This document shows positions 50,510 to 59,534 of a DNA stretch of 64,000 nt, one piece after another. The DNA is from JAQVIJ01 sp041287365 (GTDB lineage Bacteria > Desulfobacterota > Dissulfuribacteria > Dissulfuribacterales > DYLC01): contig JBEULL010000004.1 of NCBI GenBank assembly GCA_041287365.1, positions 286,330 through 350,329 on the forward strand, read 5' to 3'. Under the pieces are notes generated by a model. That model ran no database searches, was not told the origin of the DNA, and worked only from the letters and a program-made list of their open reading frames with translations. The translations under genes and the position numbers were made by a program. The stretch's first letter is position 1; each line of letters begins with the position of its first letter.

Positions 50510-51075
50510 AATCGGATGTAAAATGGATGTCGGAGGCCGTTGCACTGGCTGAAGCGGCATTGAGGCATGGAGAGTTTCCGGTGGGCGCCGTGCTGGTGGC
50601 AGAAAATGAGATTGTCGGACGGGGGGCCAGATTGCACAGCCGTCAGGGTGCTGCAAACGAGCTGGATCACGCGGAGATACTGGCCATTCGTGATATGTCA
50701 TGCGGGGATTATTTGTCGAATACATCCTTTGATACAAGGGAAATTACTGCATATGTGACTCTGGAGCCATGTCTCATGTGTCTGGGCGCCTTGCTCATAA
50801 ACGGTGTGCGGCGAATAGTGTTCGCCTACGAAGATGTCATGGGAGGGGCCTGCGGTATCTGCGAAAGATTGACCGCGAGTTCATGGAGCCACAGCGGAAA
50901 CGAACTTGACGCAGAGACCCGTCTGACAAAAAATGGGCTGTACGGCGGTTGGAGCGCGGTTGGTGGTTTGATGCGCAGAGAGTCTCTGGCCTTGTTCAAG
51001 GCGTTTTTTCGGTCATCGAGCAGTGATTATCTCAGAAATACCCTTCTGGAACGCTACACGCTGGAGGCTCGTTAA
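50488..51075 (+). CDS. tadA: tRNA adenosine deaminase (TadA-like)
   Basis: 195 residues. Zinc/catalytic motifs are HAE (in LDHAEILAIRD) and PCLMC (in VTLEPCLMCLGAL), with WMSEAVALAEAALRHGEFPVGAVLV at the start as in TadA. It would convert adenosine 34 of tRNA-Arg(ACG) to inosine. The C-terminal 45 residues are a longer tail than usual. It is followed by the radical SAM gene after 5 bases. Confidence 0.85.
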   Translation: MAHEFSVKSDVKWMSEAVALAEAALRHGEFPVGAVLVAENEIVGRGARLHSRQGAANELDHAEILAIRDMSCGDYLSNTSFDTREITAYVTLEPCLMCLGALLINGVRRIVFAYEDVMGGACGICERLTASSWSHSGNELDAETRLTKNGLYGGWSAVGGLMRRESLALFKAFFRSSSSDYLRNTLLERYTLEAR

Positions 51076-51080
51076 AGCCC

Positions 51081-52121
51081 ATGACGGAGAATTCGAAATC
51101 ATACAGGCGCACTGTGGAGTTCAAGACAGGTGCCAGAAATCTGTTCTTTCACATTTTGACGGCCTGCAATCTGTCATGCCGCCATTGTTATATAAATAGA
51201 GAACAACACGGCAACAACATATTGAGTATAGAGGAGATCGATGCCTGGTTGAGACAGTTCCACGGTGGGCGTGAGAAAGAGACCAATGTCATTTTTCTGG
51301 GCGGTGAGCCGACCATGCACCCGCAGCTGCCGGAGGCGGTTCGAGCCGCTCGTAAACTGGGCTATTCCTCCATCACCATCGACACCAACGGTTTTCTCTT
51401 TCATGACTTCTTGAATCGTCTTTCACCCAATGAATTGGATTATCTGAGTTTCAGCCTGGACGGCTCCTGCCCTGAGGTCAACGATCCTATTCGTGGCAAA
51501 GGGGTCTTCGATGTCTGCACACGCAATATTCGAAGGGCTGTTCAGGCCGGGGTTGCGGTGAGTTCCATTTTCACGGTGAGCCGTATGAATCTGCATGACC
51601 TGCCTAATATGCCGGCGCTGCTGCATGAACTGATGGTAAGGCGTTTTTTTATTCAGGTGGTGGGGATTCGCGGCAATTCCGGCAAAATGGGGAAAAGTGT
51701 TCAGGGGGCTGGGTTGCAAGTGGAGCGGAAGGAATGGGAGAATGTGGTGCCGGAGGTGGCCAGACATGCCGCATCTCTCGGTATTCACGTCACCTTTCCC
51801 AAGGTCTTTCTCGATGCCGACGAGCCGTTTCAGTGCGCAGGGCTGGTGGCTGACAACTATTTCGTTTTTCCTAACGGCCGTGTGTACCGGTGTCCGCTGT
51901 GTGAGGATTATGCTATGCATTCCATGGAGATGCGTGACGGAGTGCTGCACGAGCGGCCTCCCATCACGGAGCGCGAATTGTTTCCGTTGAATATTCGAGA
52001 AGGGTGTGTGTTCAACCGCATTCTCCAGCCCGGAAACATCTCCTATGATGCCGAGGGGTGTCCTGTAAATAAAATCGCCTGCTGTATGCTAAAGGAGGAG
52101 ATTGTCCCAGGGCTGGAATAA
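51081..52121 (+). CDS. Radical SAM protein with SPASM-like C-terminus
   Basis: 346 residues. The radical SAM cluster motif is CNLSCRHC (C-x3-C-x2-C) near residue 31, then GGEPTMHPQL and SFSLDGSCPEVND. The C-terminal half carries CAGLVADNYFVFPNGRVYRC, CPLCEDYAM and GCPVNKIACCM, cysteine clusters in the manner of SPASM domains with an auxiliary cluster. No peptide-substrate gene was found next to it, so substrate is unknown. Cotranscribed with the Cys-cluster and TadA genes by spacing. Confidence 0.85.
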   Translation: MTENSKSYRRTVEFKTGARNLFFHILTACNLSCRHCYINREQHGNNILSIEEIDAWLRQFHGGREKETNVIFLGGEPTMHPQLPEAVRAARKLGYSSITIDTNGFLFHDFLNRLSPNELDYLSFSLDGSCPEVNDPIRGKGVFDVCTRNIRRAVQAGVAVSSIFTVSRMNLHDLPNMPALLHELMVRRFFIQVVGIRGNSGKMGKSVQGAGLQVERKEWENVVPEVARHAASLGIHVTFPKVFLDADEPFQCAGLVADNYFVFPNGRVYRCPLCEDYAMHSMEMRDGVLHERPPITERELFPLNIREGCVFNRILQPGNISYDAEGCPVNKIACCMLKEEIVPGLE

Positions 52122-52143
52122 AACTATCTTCCTTGAGTGAGCG

Positions 52144-53034
52144 TTAGGTTGGCATTAGACCTGCCTTGTGTCTGCGTTTTCTTAGTATCTCTTCGACCTT
52201 TTTTTCAAGAATCTCTTTTTTTAGAGACAGCTCCTGGGTTTCGGTGCCGAAAATGGCGTTTTTGAGGTAGTCGAAGCCGAATTGCATGAGTTCAACATCG
52301 TCTTCAAGTATCTTTTTCAGCCGTTCCTCAGGGACTTCGTATGTATTCAGAAAACGGCTACCGAACACAAAATCCCGAAATCGTTCCATGTTTGTGGTGA
52401 TCATGTAAAACAGCGCTCTGGCCTTTTCTGGCATCTCTGTTTCGTCGCCGAAGGAACGCTTTCTGAGCAGCAGTTCGAACCACCCACTGTTCATGGAGTC
52501 ATAGAGGTCGGCCTCCTGGTCCCCGCGCCATTCGTTTACTGTCCATTCGGTCTGTTCGAGAAAACCTTTGCAGTGGGGTTCCTTGATCAGAAAGAAGAAT
52601 TCCTCTTTATTGATATCCTCGTCCTGCTGAATGAGGCTTGCCATGCCGATGGGGTAATATCTACAGCAGACAGGCCGGTCCGAATAGACCTGACAGCCGT
52701 TTTGTGTGACAAACGGACACTTGCCGCCTTCTTTCTCCAGCATTTTGAGTCGGGCGACTGGCACTCCTGTTTTGACCAGTATCTCCGGAACTGCGTAGAG
52801 CTTGAGGAACATGTCCGAGTTCATGCCCAGACGTCGTTTCAGGCGGATGATGTCGTAGGGTGTAAGAATGATGTTCATGTTGCGGCAGCAGAGCGTGAAG
52901 CACGGTACGCCTGGATGACAGCGGAAACAGAATTTGTCGTTCTTTTCCAGACGAACCGGGTCTATGATGTTTGCCAGCTTGCCCTTTGATAGGGCATTGT
53001 CGATCTCTTTTTTTATGGTCTTTGAATGGGCCAT
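52144..53034 (-). CDS. YkgJ-family cysteine-cluster protein
   Basis: 296 residues. CFRCHPGVPCFTLCCRNMNI and GGKCPFVTQNGCQVYSDRP with CCRYYP form the C-x2-C...C-x3-CC...C-x7-C pattern of YkgJ-type proteins that bind zinc or an Fe-S cluster. There is a Lys/Arg-rich C-terminus (EEILRKRRHKAG). Convergent with the radical SAM gene. Function is unknown. Confidence 0.87.
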   Translation of the reverse strand: MAHSKTIKKEIDNALSKGKLANIIDPVRLEKNDKFCFRCHPGVPCFTLCCRNMNIILTPYDIIRLKRRLGMNSDMFLKLYAVPEILVKTGVPVARLKMLEKEGGKCPFVTQNGCQVYSDRPVCCRYYPIGMASLIQQDEDINKEEFFFLIKEPHCKGFLEQTEWTVNEWRGDQEADLYDSMNSGWFELLLRKRSFGDETEMPEKARALFYMITTNMERFRDFVFGSRFLNTYEVPEERLKKILEDDVELMQFGFDYLKNAIFGTETQELSLKKEILEKKVEEILRKRRHKAGLMPT

Positions 53035-53130
53035 CGTGTCCTCTTTGAAACCCCGTCCGGCACAAAGCCCTTTTTCATACGGGATTTAGCCGGGTGATTG
53101 AATTGACTATGAATCTTCCAGTGAAAAATC

Positions 53131-53781
53131 TCAAGAGGTGACCTTGAGTTTTTCTGAACCAGTGCCTGATTTATGATTTGACAGGTTCTGTTTTTTGACG
53201 AGCAGTTTCAACCGTTGATATTCTTCTTGTGTATTGATGTTGGCGAAACAATTGAGCCCGTCTTCACAAAATGTCTGTAATATTCCGGCAGACACGGTGC
53301 GCAGCGGAAGATATAAAAAAAAACGTTGCAGACTGAACCATTTCTTCTTGATAGCATATTCAATGGGATATCGCAAGGATTTGTGGTATATGGCATGGAG
53401 TGGTTCTATGCGGCCGTTGTGCTCAGGCGCAACTACCGGCGCCCATGTAGAAATGCCCCACATATAGTCCAGTGCGGACGCATTTAGCAGTGGCATGTCG
53501 CAGGCTACGCATAGTGCCCGCTGTCCCTTTATAGCGTACAGGGCGCTGAGGATGCCGGCCATGGGGCCTGCATTTCGAATGCGATCCATTATTATGGGAA
53601 GCCCGAGATGGCTGTATACCGCTGAATCGTTTGCCACTATTATGATCTCGTCGGATATCTTTTTGAGGGTTGTGACAATGGTCTCCAGTATGGTATGGCC
53701 ATTCCAGTCAGTATTGGCCTTGTTGGAGCCGAAACGGCTGCTGCGGCCACCGGCCAGTATTACAGATGTTCTGTGTTCCAT
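53131..53781 (-). CDS. mobA: Molybdenum cofactor guanylyltransferase (MobA-like)
   Basis: 216 residues. SVILAGGRSSRFGSNKAN is the GTP/NTP-transferase signature, and GPMAGILSAL and VACDMPLLN (Mg-site Asp) follow. It would add GMP to molybdopterin. The ATG at 53781 is chosen; the reading from 53988 would add 69 residues unlike the family. No strong ribosome-binding site is seen. Placed about 5.5 kb from MoaB. Confidence 0.87.
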   Translation of the reverse strand: MEHRTSVILAGGRSSRFGSNKANTDWNGHTILETIVTTLKKISDEIIIVANDSAVYSHLGLPIIMDRIRNAGPMAGILSALYAIKGQRALCVACDMPLLNASALDYMWGISTWAPVVAPEHNGRIEPLHAIYHKSLRYPIEYAIKKKWFSLQRFFLYLPLRTVSAGILQTFCEDGLNCFANINTQEEYQRLKLLVKKQNLSNHKSGTGSEKLKVTS

Positions 53782-53974
53782 AAATAATTTTCGTGAGTTG
53801 CAGAGATGTTTCTTTGAATGTAACTTATTTAGCCTCCAATGCAATCTGTCAGGTCGTTTCCCATGATTGCCGTACGAAAAATATATTGTGAATGTCCTGT
53901 AAGAAAAACATTGAGTTGTGAGCATTTTCTCATATTGACGCAGTTTTTTTTGTTGATTCGGATAATTTTTTATC

Positions 53975-54003
53975 TTGACAACCGTCATGATACTGAATAT
54001 AAG
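53975..54003 (+). promoter_or_regulatory. Strong promoter of sat
   Basis: TTGACA (53975-53980), 17 bases, TATAAG (53998-54003). It leaves a 5' leader of about 250 bases to the ATG at 54264. The 482-base gap between mobA and sat holds no other gene. Confidence 0.7.
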
Positions 54004-54121
54004 CTCATATTAAAGAAATGAGTCGTTATTCAGTTTTTGCCGAGTGGAGGAGCCAGGTTCATCAAATTTGTAATTTCTGTAAGAGTGATTTTGGTGGCTC
54101 ATTTTTTATTGTAGTTTTTTG

Positions 54122-54145
54122 GCTGATTTTTGTACAAAAATCGGC
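54122..54145. promoter_or_regulatory. Palindrome in the sat leader
   Basis: GATTTTTGTACAAAAATC is a perfect 18-bp palindrome, extended to 24 bp by GC arms with one T-G wobble. It lies about 110 bases downstream of the predicted start of transcription and 120 bases before sat. It may be an operator or an RNA hairpin; it does not match the Rex motif (TTGTGAA-N4-TTCACAA). Confidence 0.55.
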
Positions 54146-54263
54146 TTGTTTTGCAAATAGTTGTTTTTGGTTGGGCTGATTCGGCTGGCCCGATAATAGT
54201 ATTTTAAGGCTGGCTGTCGAGAATAGGCTTTAATTCCAAAATTCTGAAAGGAGAACGAATCAA

Positions 54264-55523
54264 ATGGCATTAGTAAATCCCCATGGTTCCAAAAAGACCT
54301 TGATGCCGCTACTGCTCGTGGGCGTTGCTCGTGACGAGGAGGCCAAGCGTGCGGAGAAGATGAAAAAGGTTCAGATCAGCTCCAAGGAGTCAGGTGATAT
54401 TCTCATGCTCGGCATGGGCGCATTCACCCCGCTCAATGGTTTTATGTGCAAGGATGACTATGAGGGCTGCATCGAAGAGATGAAGCTGCGCAAGGTCGAT
54501 CCTGGCACCATGTGGCCGCTTCCTGTGACTCTGTCTGTGGATGAAGAGACCAAAAAGACCCTCAAGATAGGTGAGGAAGTGGCTCTTTATGACAGGGAGT
54601 CCGGCACTCTGATGGCCACCATGAAAGTGGAGGAGATTTGGGAGCCCGATAAGCGCAAGGAGTGCGAGCTCTGCTACAAAGGCAAGGGCGCTGATTCCCA
54701 GCGTTTCTGGGAGGTAGCCGAGGCCGATCACCCAGGCGTACAGCAGGTGCTCAATTCCGGCAAGTATTATGTGGGCGGGCCCATCAAAGCCCTCTCCGAG
54801 CTGGATTTCAAGCAGAAGTACGGCGATGCGTACATGCATCCAGTTGTTTCCAGAAAGATGTTTGAGGACAAGGGCTGGAGCAAGGTTGCCGCTTTTCAGA
54901 CCAGAAACCCCATTCACCGCTCTCACGAGTATCTCTGCAAGATCGCCCAGGAGGTTTTGGACGGTGTATTCATTCATGCCCTGGTCGGTAAGCTGAAGCC
55001 AGGCGACATCCCTGGCGAAAAGCGTATGGAGTGCTACAAAGCGCTGCTGGATAATTATTTCAATATGGAGCGCACGGTTTTGGGTGTATACCCACTTGAG
55101 ATGCGTTATGGCGGACCAAAAGAGGCCCTGCTACACGGCATCTTCCGTCAGAATTTCGGATGCTCTCATCTGATTGTCGGTCGTGACCATGCCGGTGTAG
55201 GTGATTTCTATGGTCTGTTTGAGGCTCAGGAGATATTTGACACCCTGTGGCCCGGCGCCCTTGAGCTGACCTGCCTCAAGATGGACTGGACATTCTGGTG
55301 TAAGAAGTGCGGTGGTATGGCCTCTCTCAAGACCTGCCCGCACACTAAGGAAGATCGCATCGTCGTGAGCGGCACCAAGTTCCGTCGTCTTATGAGCGAG
55401 GGTGGCGATGTGCCGCCCGAGTTCAGCCGTCCAGAGGTGCTTGCCATTCTGCGCGATTACTATCAGAATCTCGAGACCAAGGTAACTATCAAGAAGGGTG
55501 CCTTCGAGGACCTTCCAAAATAG
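54264..55523 (+). CDS. sat: Sulfate adenylyltransferase (ATP sulfurylase)
   Basis: 419 residues, the homomeric type of dissimilatory sulfate reducers. The QTRNPIHRSHEYL block holds the QxRNPxHxxH ATP/sulfate site, with LIVGRDHAGVGDFYG and FRRLMSEGGDVPPEF later; a zinc site is CKKCGGMASLKTCPH. It activates sulfate to APS in the cytoplasm. AAGGAG precedes the ATG; a strong promoter and long leader lie upstream. Confidence 0.98.
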   Translation: MALVNPHGSKKTLMPLLLVGVARDEEAKRAEKMKKVQISSKESGDILMLGMGAFTPLNGFMCKDDYEGCIEEMKLRKVDPGTMWPLPVTLSVDEETKKTLKIGEEVALYDRESGTLMATMKVEEIWEPDKRKECELCYKGKGADSQRFWEVAEADHPGVQQVLNSGKYYVGGPIKALSELDFKQKYGDAYMHPVVSRKMFEDKGWSKVAAFQTRNPIHRSHEYLCKIAQEVLDGVFIHALVGKLKPGDIPGEKRMECYKALLDNYFNMERTVLGVYPLEMRYGGPKEALLHGIFRQNFGCSHLIVGRDHAGVGDFYGLFEAQEIFDTLWPGALELTCLKMDWTFWCKKCGGMASLKTCPHTKEDRIVVSGTKFRRLMSEGGDVPPEFSRPEVLAILRDYYQNLETKVTIKKGAFEDLPK

Positions 55524-55537
55524 TTTTTGCTGATTTG

Positions 55538-55567
55538 GGCTGGCCGGCTTCATGTCGTCCAGCCTTT
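55538..55567 (+). terminator. Weak terminator between sat and aprB
   Basis: GGCTGG, a loop, CCAGCC and a short T-run (TTTGTAG), just after sat. The stem is 6 bp; read-through to aprB is likely. Confidence 0.4.
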
Positions 55568-55608
55568 GTAGTGTGGTTCAATAAACAAAAAACATAGGAG
55601 GTAATGTT

Positions 55609-56046
55609 ATGCCAAGCTTTGTCAACCCAGAAAAATGTGATGGTTGCAAGGGTGGAGAGAAGACAGCATGTATGTACATCTGCCCCAACGATCTCATGGT
55701 CTTGAATCCGGATGCTATGAGGGCCTACAATCAGGAGCCCGATCAGTGTTGGGAGTGCTATTCCTGCGTCAAGATCTGCCCACAGGGCGCCATCGAAGTG
55801 CGTCATTATGCCGACCTGGCTCCGCTGGGTGGATATGTCCAGCCCATGCGCGGTACTGATTCCATTATGTGGACCATCAAGTTCCGCAATGGCAACACGA
55901 AGCGTTTCAAGTTCCCCATAAGAACCACTGCCGAGGGTTCCATTAAGCCTTATGCCGGCAAGCCCGAGGGTGGCAATTTGGACGATGGTCTTCTCTTTAC
56001 AGAGACAGCTGGTAGAGCGACCCTTACGCCTGCTCAGGATGCATAG
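55609..56046 (+). CDS. aprB: Adenylylsulfate reductase, beta subunit
   Basis: 145 residues. Two [4Fe-4S] sites: CDGCKGGEKTACMYICP and CWECYSCVKICP; then the C-terminal tail that wraps AprA (FKFPIRTTAEGSIKPY). It passes electrons from the Qmo complex to AprA. AGGAGG precedes the start. aprA follows after 53 bases with its own AGGAGG. Confidence 0.98.
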   Translation: MPSFVNPEKCDGCKGGEKTACMYICPNDLMVLNPDAMRAYNQEPDQCWECYSCVKICPQGAIEVRHYADLAPLGGYVQPMRGTDSIMWTIKFRNGNTKRFKFPIRTTAEGSIKPYAGKPEGGNLDDGLLFTETAGRATLTPAQDA

Positions 56047-56099
56047 TTTTGATTGAGATTACCACTGTGATTTTAAATTAATTTTTTAGGAGGAATAAT

Positions 56100-58085
56100 A
56101 TGGCATTACCTAATAAACCAAATTGGGAACTTCTTGCAGAGCCAGATCTCTCCAAGGTGCCTGTCGTAGAGTATGAGTATGATGCATTGATCGTAGGTGG
56201 TGGTATGGCCGCCTGCGGTGCAGCCTTCGAGATCGGCAAGTGGATGCCAAAGGGCTCCAAGGTCGCATTGGTTGACAAGGCAGCTCTTGAGCGTTCGGGT
56301 GCAGTTGCTCAGGGTCTTTCCGCTATCAATACATATATCGGCGAGAATAAGGTTTCAGACTACGTCCGTATGGTCAAAAACGACCTGATGGGTGTTGTCC
56401 GTGAGGACCTCATCTTTGACCTGGGCCGCCATGTGGATGATTCTGTTCATCTCTTTGAGGAGTGGGGTCTTCCAATATGGAAGAAAAAGGGTTCTGAAGG
56501 CAAGAAGCTTGTCGAGGGTGGCGAGCCTGTGCGTACAGGCAAGTGGCAGATAATGATAAACGGTGAGTCTTACAAGTGCATCGTGGCCGAGGCTGCAAAG
56601 GCCGCCTTGACCGAGATGGGCTATGATCTGTTCGAGCGCATCTTCATAGTTAAGCTCCTTCTGGATGCCAATAAGGCCAATACCATCGCCGGTGCAGTGG
56701 GTTTCAGCGTCCGTGAAAACAAGGTGTATGTGTTCAAGGCAAAGGCCATATTGGTCGCTTGCGGTGGCGCAGTCAACATCTTCCGTCCGCGTACCACAGA
56801 CGAAGGTAAGGGCCGTGCCTGGTATCCAGTATGGAATGCCGGTTCCACCTACACCATGTGCATGCAGGTCGGCGCAGAGATGACTATGATGGAAAACCGC
56901 TTCACTCCGTCCCGCTTTAAGGATGGTTATGGTCCTGTCGGTGCATGGTTCCTGCTCTTCAAGGCCACTGTTACAAATGGTAAGGGTGAGCACTATATAA
57001 AGAGCGATGCCGCCAAGGCCGAGCTTGCCAAGTATTCCCCATATGGTCAGGCCGCTGTCACCCCCACCTGTCTGCGTAACCACCTCATGCTCTTCGAGAT
57101 GAAAGAGGGCCGTGGTCCAATCTATATGGATACCGCTGCAGCTCTCAATAAGTTCCTCGAAGACAAGAAGGCTGCCGGTATGGACGAGAAAGAGCTCAAG
57201 AAGTACTGGAAAGAGCTGGAGAGCGAGGCATGGGAGGACTTCCTCGACATGTCCGTAGGTCAGGCTGGTCTCTGGGCATCTATGAACATCGAGCCCGAGA
57301 AGGTCGGTTCCGAGATCATGCCTACAGAGCCATACATGCTCGGTTCTCACTCCGGTTGCTGCGGTATATGGGTGAGCGGTCCGAATGAGGATTGGGTTCC
57401 GGCGGACTACAAGTGGGGCTACAACCGCATGACCACTGTAAACGGTCTCTTCACCGCAGGTGACGGCGTTGGCGCATCCGGCCACAAGTTTTCATCCGGT
57501 TCCCATGCCGAGGGCCGTATCGCCGCCAAGAGCATGGCTAAATACATCAAAGACAATGCCGGCTTCAAGCCGACCTTGAAGCAGTCTGCCGATGAACTCA
57601 AGGCCGAGATATACAAACCTGTAAAGGTCTATTACGAGAACTATCAGAAGACCACACACGAGATGGTCAATCCCAATTATATCAAGCCGCGCCATATGAT
57701 GGAGCGCTTGATGAAGTACACCGACGAGTACGGCGGCGGCTGGTCTCCATATTACATGACCAACGGCAAGCTCCTCGAGATCGCAATGCATCATCTGCAG
57801 TTGCTCCGTGAGGACTCTGAGAAGATGGCTGCCGGTGGTCTGCATGAGCTGCTTCGTGCATGGGAAAACCTGCACCGCATCTGGTGCGTGGAGGACCATC
57901 TCCGTCATATTCAGTTCCGTGAAGAGAGCCGCTATCCCGGCTTCTACTATCGCGGTGACTTCAACAACGTCAGTGACACCGACATGGATCAGGGTGGTTG
58001 GAAGTGCTTTGTCAACTCGAAGTATAACCCTGAGACCGGTGAGTGGAGCACATTCAAGAAGAAGCTGCATACCATTATTGCATAA
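56100..58085 (+). CDS. aprA: Adenylylsulfate reductase, alpha subunit
   Basis: 661 residues. The FAD-binding start is ALIVGGGMAACGAAFE; catalytic segments RSGAVAQGLSAINTY, NRFTPSRFKDGYGPVGAW and SGSHAEGRIAAKSM are normal, and the C-terminal domain ends in the Trp/Lys-rich tail. Reduces APS to sulfite and AMP. Together with aprB it forms one unit that ends at the terminator after 58124. Confidence 0.98.
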   Translation: MALPNKPNWELLAEPDLSKVPVVEYEYDALIVGGGMAACGAAFEIGKWMPKGSKVALVDKAALERSGAVAQGLSAINTYIGENKVSDYVRMVKNDLMGVVREDLIFDLGRHVDDSVHLFEEWGLPIWKKKGSEGKKLVEGGEPVRTGKWQIMINGESYKCIVAEAAKAALTEMGYDLFERIFIVKLLLDANKANTIAGAVGFSVRENKVYVFKAKAILVACGGAVNIFRPRTTDEGKGRAWYPVWNAGSTYTMCMQVGAEMTMMENRFTPSRFKDGYGPVGAWFLLFKATVTNGKGEHYIKSDAAKAELAKYSPYGQAAVTPTCLRNHLMLFEMKEGRGPIYMDTAAALNKFLEDKKAAGMDEKELKKYWKELESEAWEDFLDMSVGQAGLWASMNIEPEKVGSEIMPTEPYMLGSHSGCCGIWVSGPNEDWVPADYKWGYNRMTTVNGLFTAGDGVGASGHKFSSGSHAEGRIAAKSMAKYIKDNAGFKPTLKQSADELKAEIYKPVKVYYENYQKTTHEMVNPNYIKPRHMMERLMKYTDEYGGGWSPYYMTNGKLLEIAMHHLQLLREDSEKMAAGGLHELLRAWENLHRIWCVEDHLRHIQFREESRYPGFYYRGDFNNVSDTDMDQGGWKCFVNSKYNPETGEWSTFKKKLHTIIA

Positions 58086-58123
58086 TTCATTCTTGAGTGC
58101 GTCGTTGAATATCGGTTGAAGCC

Positions 58124-58161
58124 AAATCCCAGGTGTGGTATATCTGCACCTGGGATTTTTT
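58124..58161 (+). terminator. Intrinsic terminator after aprA
   Basis: AAATCCCAGGTG, 11-base loop, CACCTGGGATTT and TTT: a 12-bp perfect stem with a T-run. It separates aprBA from qmoABC. Confidence 0.9.
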
Positions 58162-58289
58162 ATAGCTTGTTTTTTCTTTGGGTTTCGCTGGTGCTCGGCG
58201 AGGTGCCTGGACATTTTGTCTTCCAGCCAGGTATTACGCGGATCACCGGCGCGTTTGCTGGTATAAAAATCATTAAAAGGAGCGGGCAG

Positions 58290-59534
58290 ATGAGTCAAAG
58301 CATCTTGGTAATAGGCGGCGGGTTTAGTGGGTTGACGGCCGCTGTGGAGGCCGCTGAAATGGGCTACCAGGTCTATCTGGTTGAAAAAGAAAGCTATTTA
58401 GGCGGCAGGGTAGCGCAGCTTAACAAATATTTTCCAAAGCTGTGTCCACCTACATGCGGTCTGGAGATCAATTTCAGGCGTGTCAAAACCAATCCAAACA
58501 TCACGTTTTACACTCAGGCGGAGGTCAAGTCCGTACAGGGCACTGCAGGCAATTTCAATGTCGAAATAGTGGTCAATCCTCGATATACCACGCCTCAATG
58601 TACGAATTGTAAGCCTGGTGAAGCGGTTTCTTCTGTGGAAGTCCCCAATGAATTCAATTTCGGCATGGATAACCGTAGGGGTATATATATGCCGCATCCT
58701 ATGGCTTTTCCCTATCAGTGCGTGGTGGATTCAGCGGTGGCTGCTTCCACTGAAGGGCAGAAGATCAAAGATGCCATGCCGGCAGGTCATGTTGATCTTT
58801 CTCAACAGATCGAGACCATTCAATTGAATGTCGGGGCTGTAATCGTAGCCAGCGGCTGGAAACCTTATGATCCGGCCAATATGGAGCGTCTCTGCTATGG
58901 CAAATATCCTAATATTGTCACTAACATGATGCTTGAGCGTCTGGCGTCTCCCTCCGGCCCTACGGGCGGGCAGATCGTGAGGCCTTCCGATAAAACCATG
59001 CCCAAGAAGGTCGGTTTTGTCCAGTGTGCAGGGTCACGTGACAAGGCATATCTTCCATATTGTTCTTATATATGCTGTATGGCTACTCTCAAGCATATCT
59101 GCTACATTCGTGAGCAGTCGCCGGATACGGAATGTTACGTATTTTACATCGACATCCGTTCGCCAGGCGCCAAGTACGAAAAATTCTATGCCAAGGTAAA
59201 GGCTGACGCCAAGGTGCATTTCGTAAAAGGCAAGGTGGCCGAGGTCAAGCCCGGTTCCTCTGCTGGTTCAGTGATTCTTGTGGCTGAGGATACCATCGGC
59301 GGTGGCAAGGTCGAGCAGGAAGTGGATATGGCGGTGCTGGCCACCGGAATGCAGCCGGTGGGGGCATTGAATCCCATTCCTGGTATCGAATATGATGTAG
59401 ATGGATTCGTCAAGCCCAAAGATGGTGTTGTGCCATGTGGTTGTGCCAAGAGGCCGTTGGATGTCGTGTCCTCTGCGCAGAGCGCAACCGCAGCGGCATT
59501 GAAGGCTATTCAGATAATTAGGAGGGCAGGATAA
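58290..59534 (+). CDS. qmoA: Quinone-interacting oxidoreductase subunit QmoA
   Basis: 414 residues from the ATG at 58290, which has AAAGGAG upstream; the longer open frame from 58116 crosses the terminator. HdrA-like flavoprotein: ILVIGGGFSGLTAAVEAAEM, LGGRV, then FVQCAGSRD and the C-terminal SSAQSATAAALKAIQII. QmoABC transfers electrons from menaquinol to AprBA. QmoB starts at its stop codon. Confidence 0.96.
   Translation: MSQSILVIGGGFSGLTAAVEAAEMGYQVYLVEKESYLGGRVAQLNKYFPKLCPPTCGLEINFRRVKTNPNITFYTQAEVKSVQGTAGNFNVEIVVNPRYTTPQCTNCKPGEAVSSVEVPNEFNFGMDNRRGIYMPHPMAFPYQCVVDSAVAASTEGQKIKDAMPAGHVDLSQQIETIQLNVGAVIVASGWKPYDPANMERLCYGKYPNIVTNMMLERLASPSGPTGGQIVRPSDKTMPKKVGFVQCAGSRDKAYLPYCSYICCMATLKHICYIREQSPDTECYVFYIDIRSPGAKYEKFYAKVKADAKVHFVKGKVAEVKPGSSAGSVILVAEDTIGGGKVEQEVDMAVLATGMQPVGALNPIPGIEYDVDGFVKPKDGVVPCGCAKRPLDVVSSAQSATAAALKAIQIIRRAG

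Noticed and set aside
53782..53988. N-terminal extension of MobA
   Set aside because: The added 69 residues are basic and aromatic without likeness to MobA; the LAGGRSSRFG motif should be near the start.
54122..54145. Rex operator upstream of sat
   Set aside because: The palindrome lacks the TTGTGAA/TTCACAA halves; only an unnamed palindrome can be supported.
56355..57485. 376-codon open frame opposite aprA
   Set aside because: aprA is certain; this is its antisense shadow with no domain or ribosome-binding site.
58116..58289. 58-codon N-terminal extension of qmoA
   Set aside because: It would run through a strong terminator hairpin and does not resemble QmoA; AAAGGAG favours the ATG at 58290.
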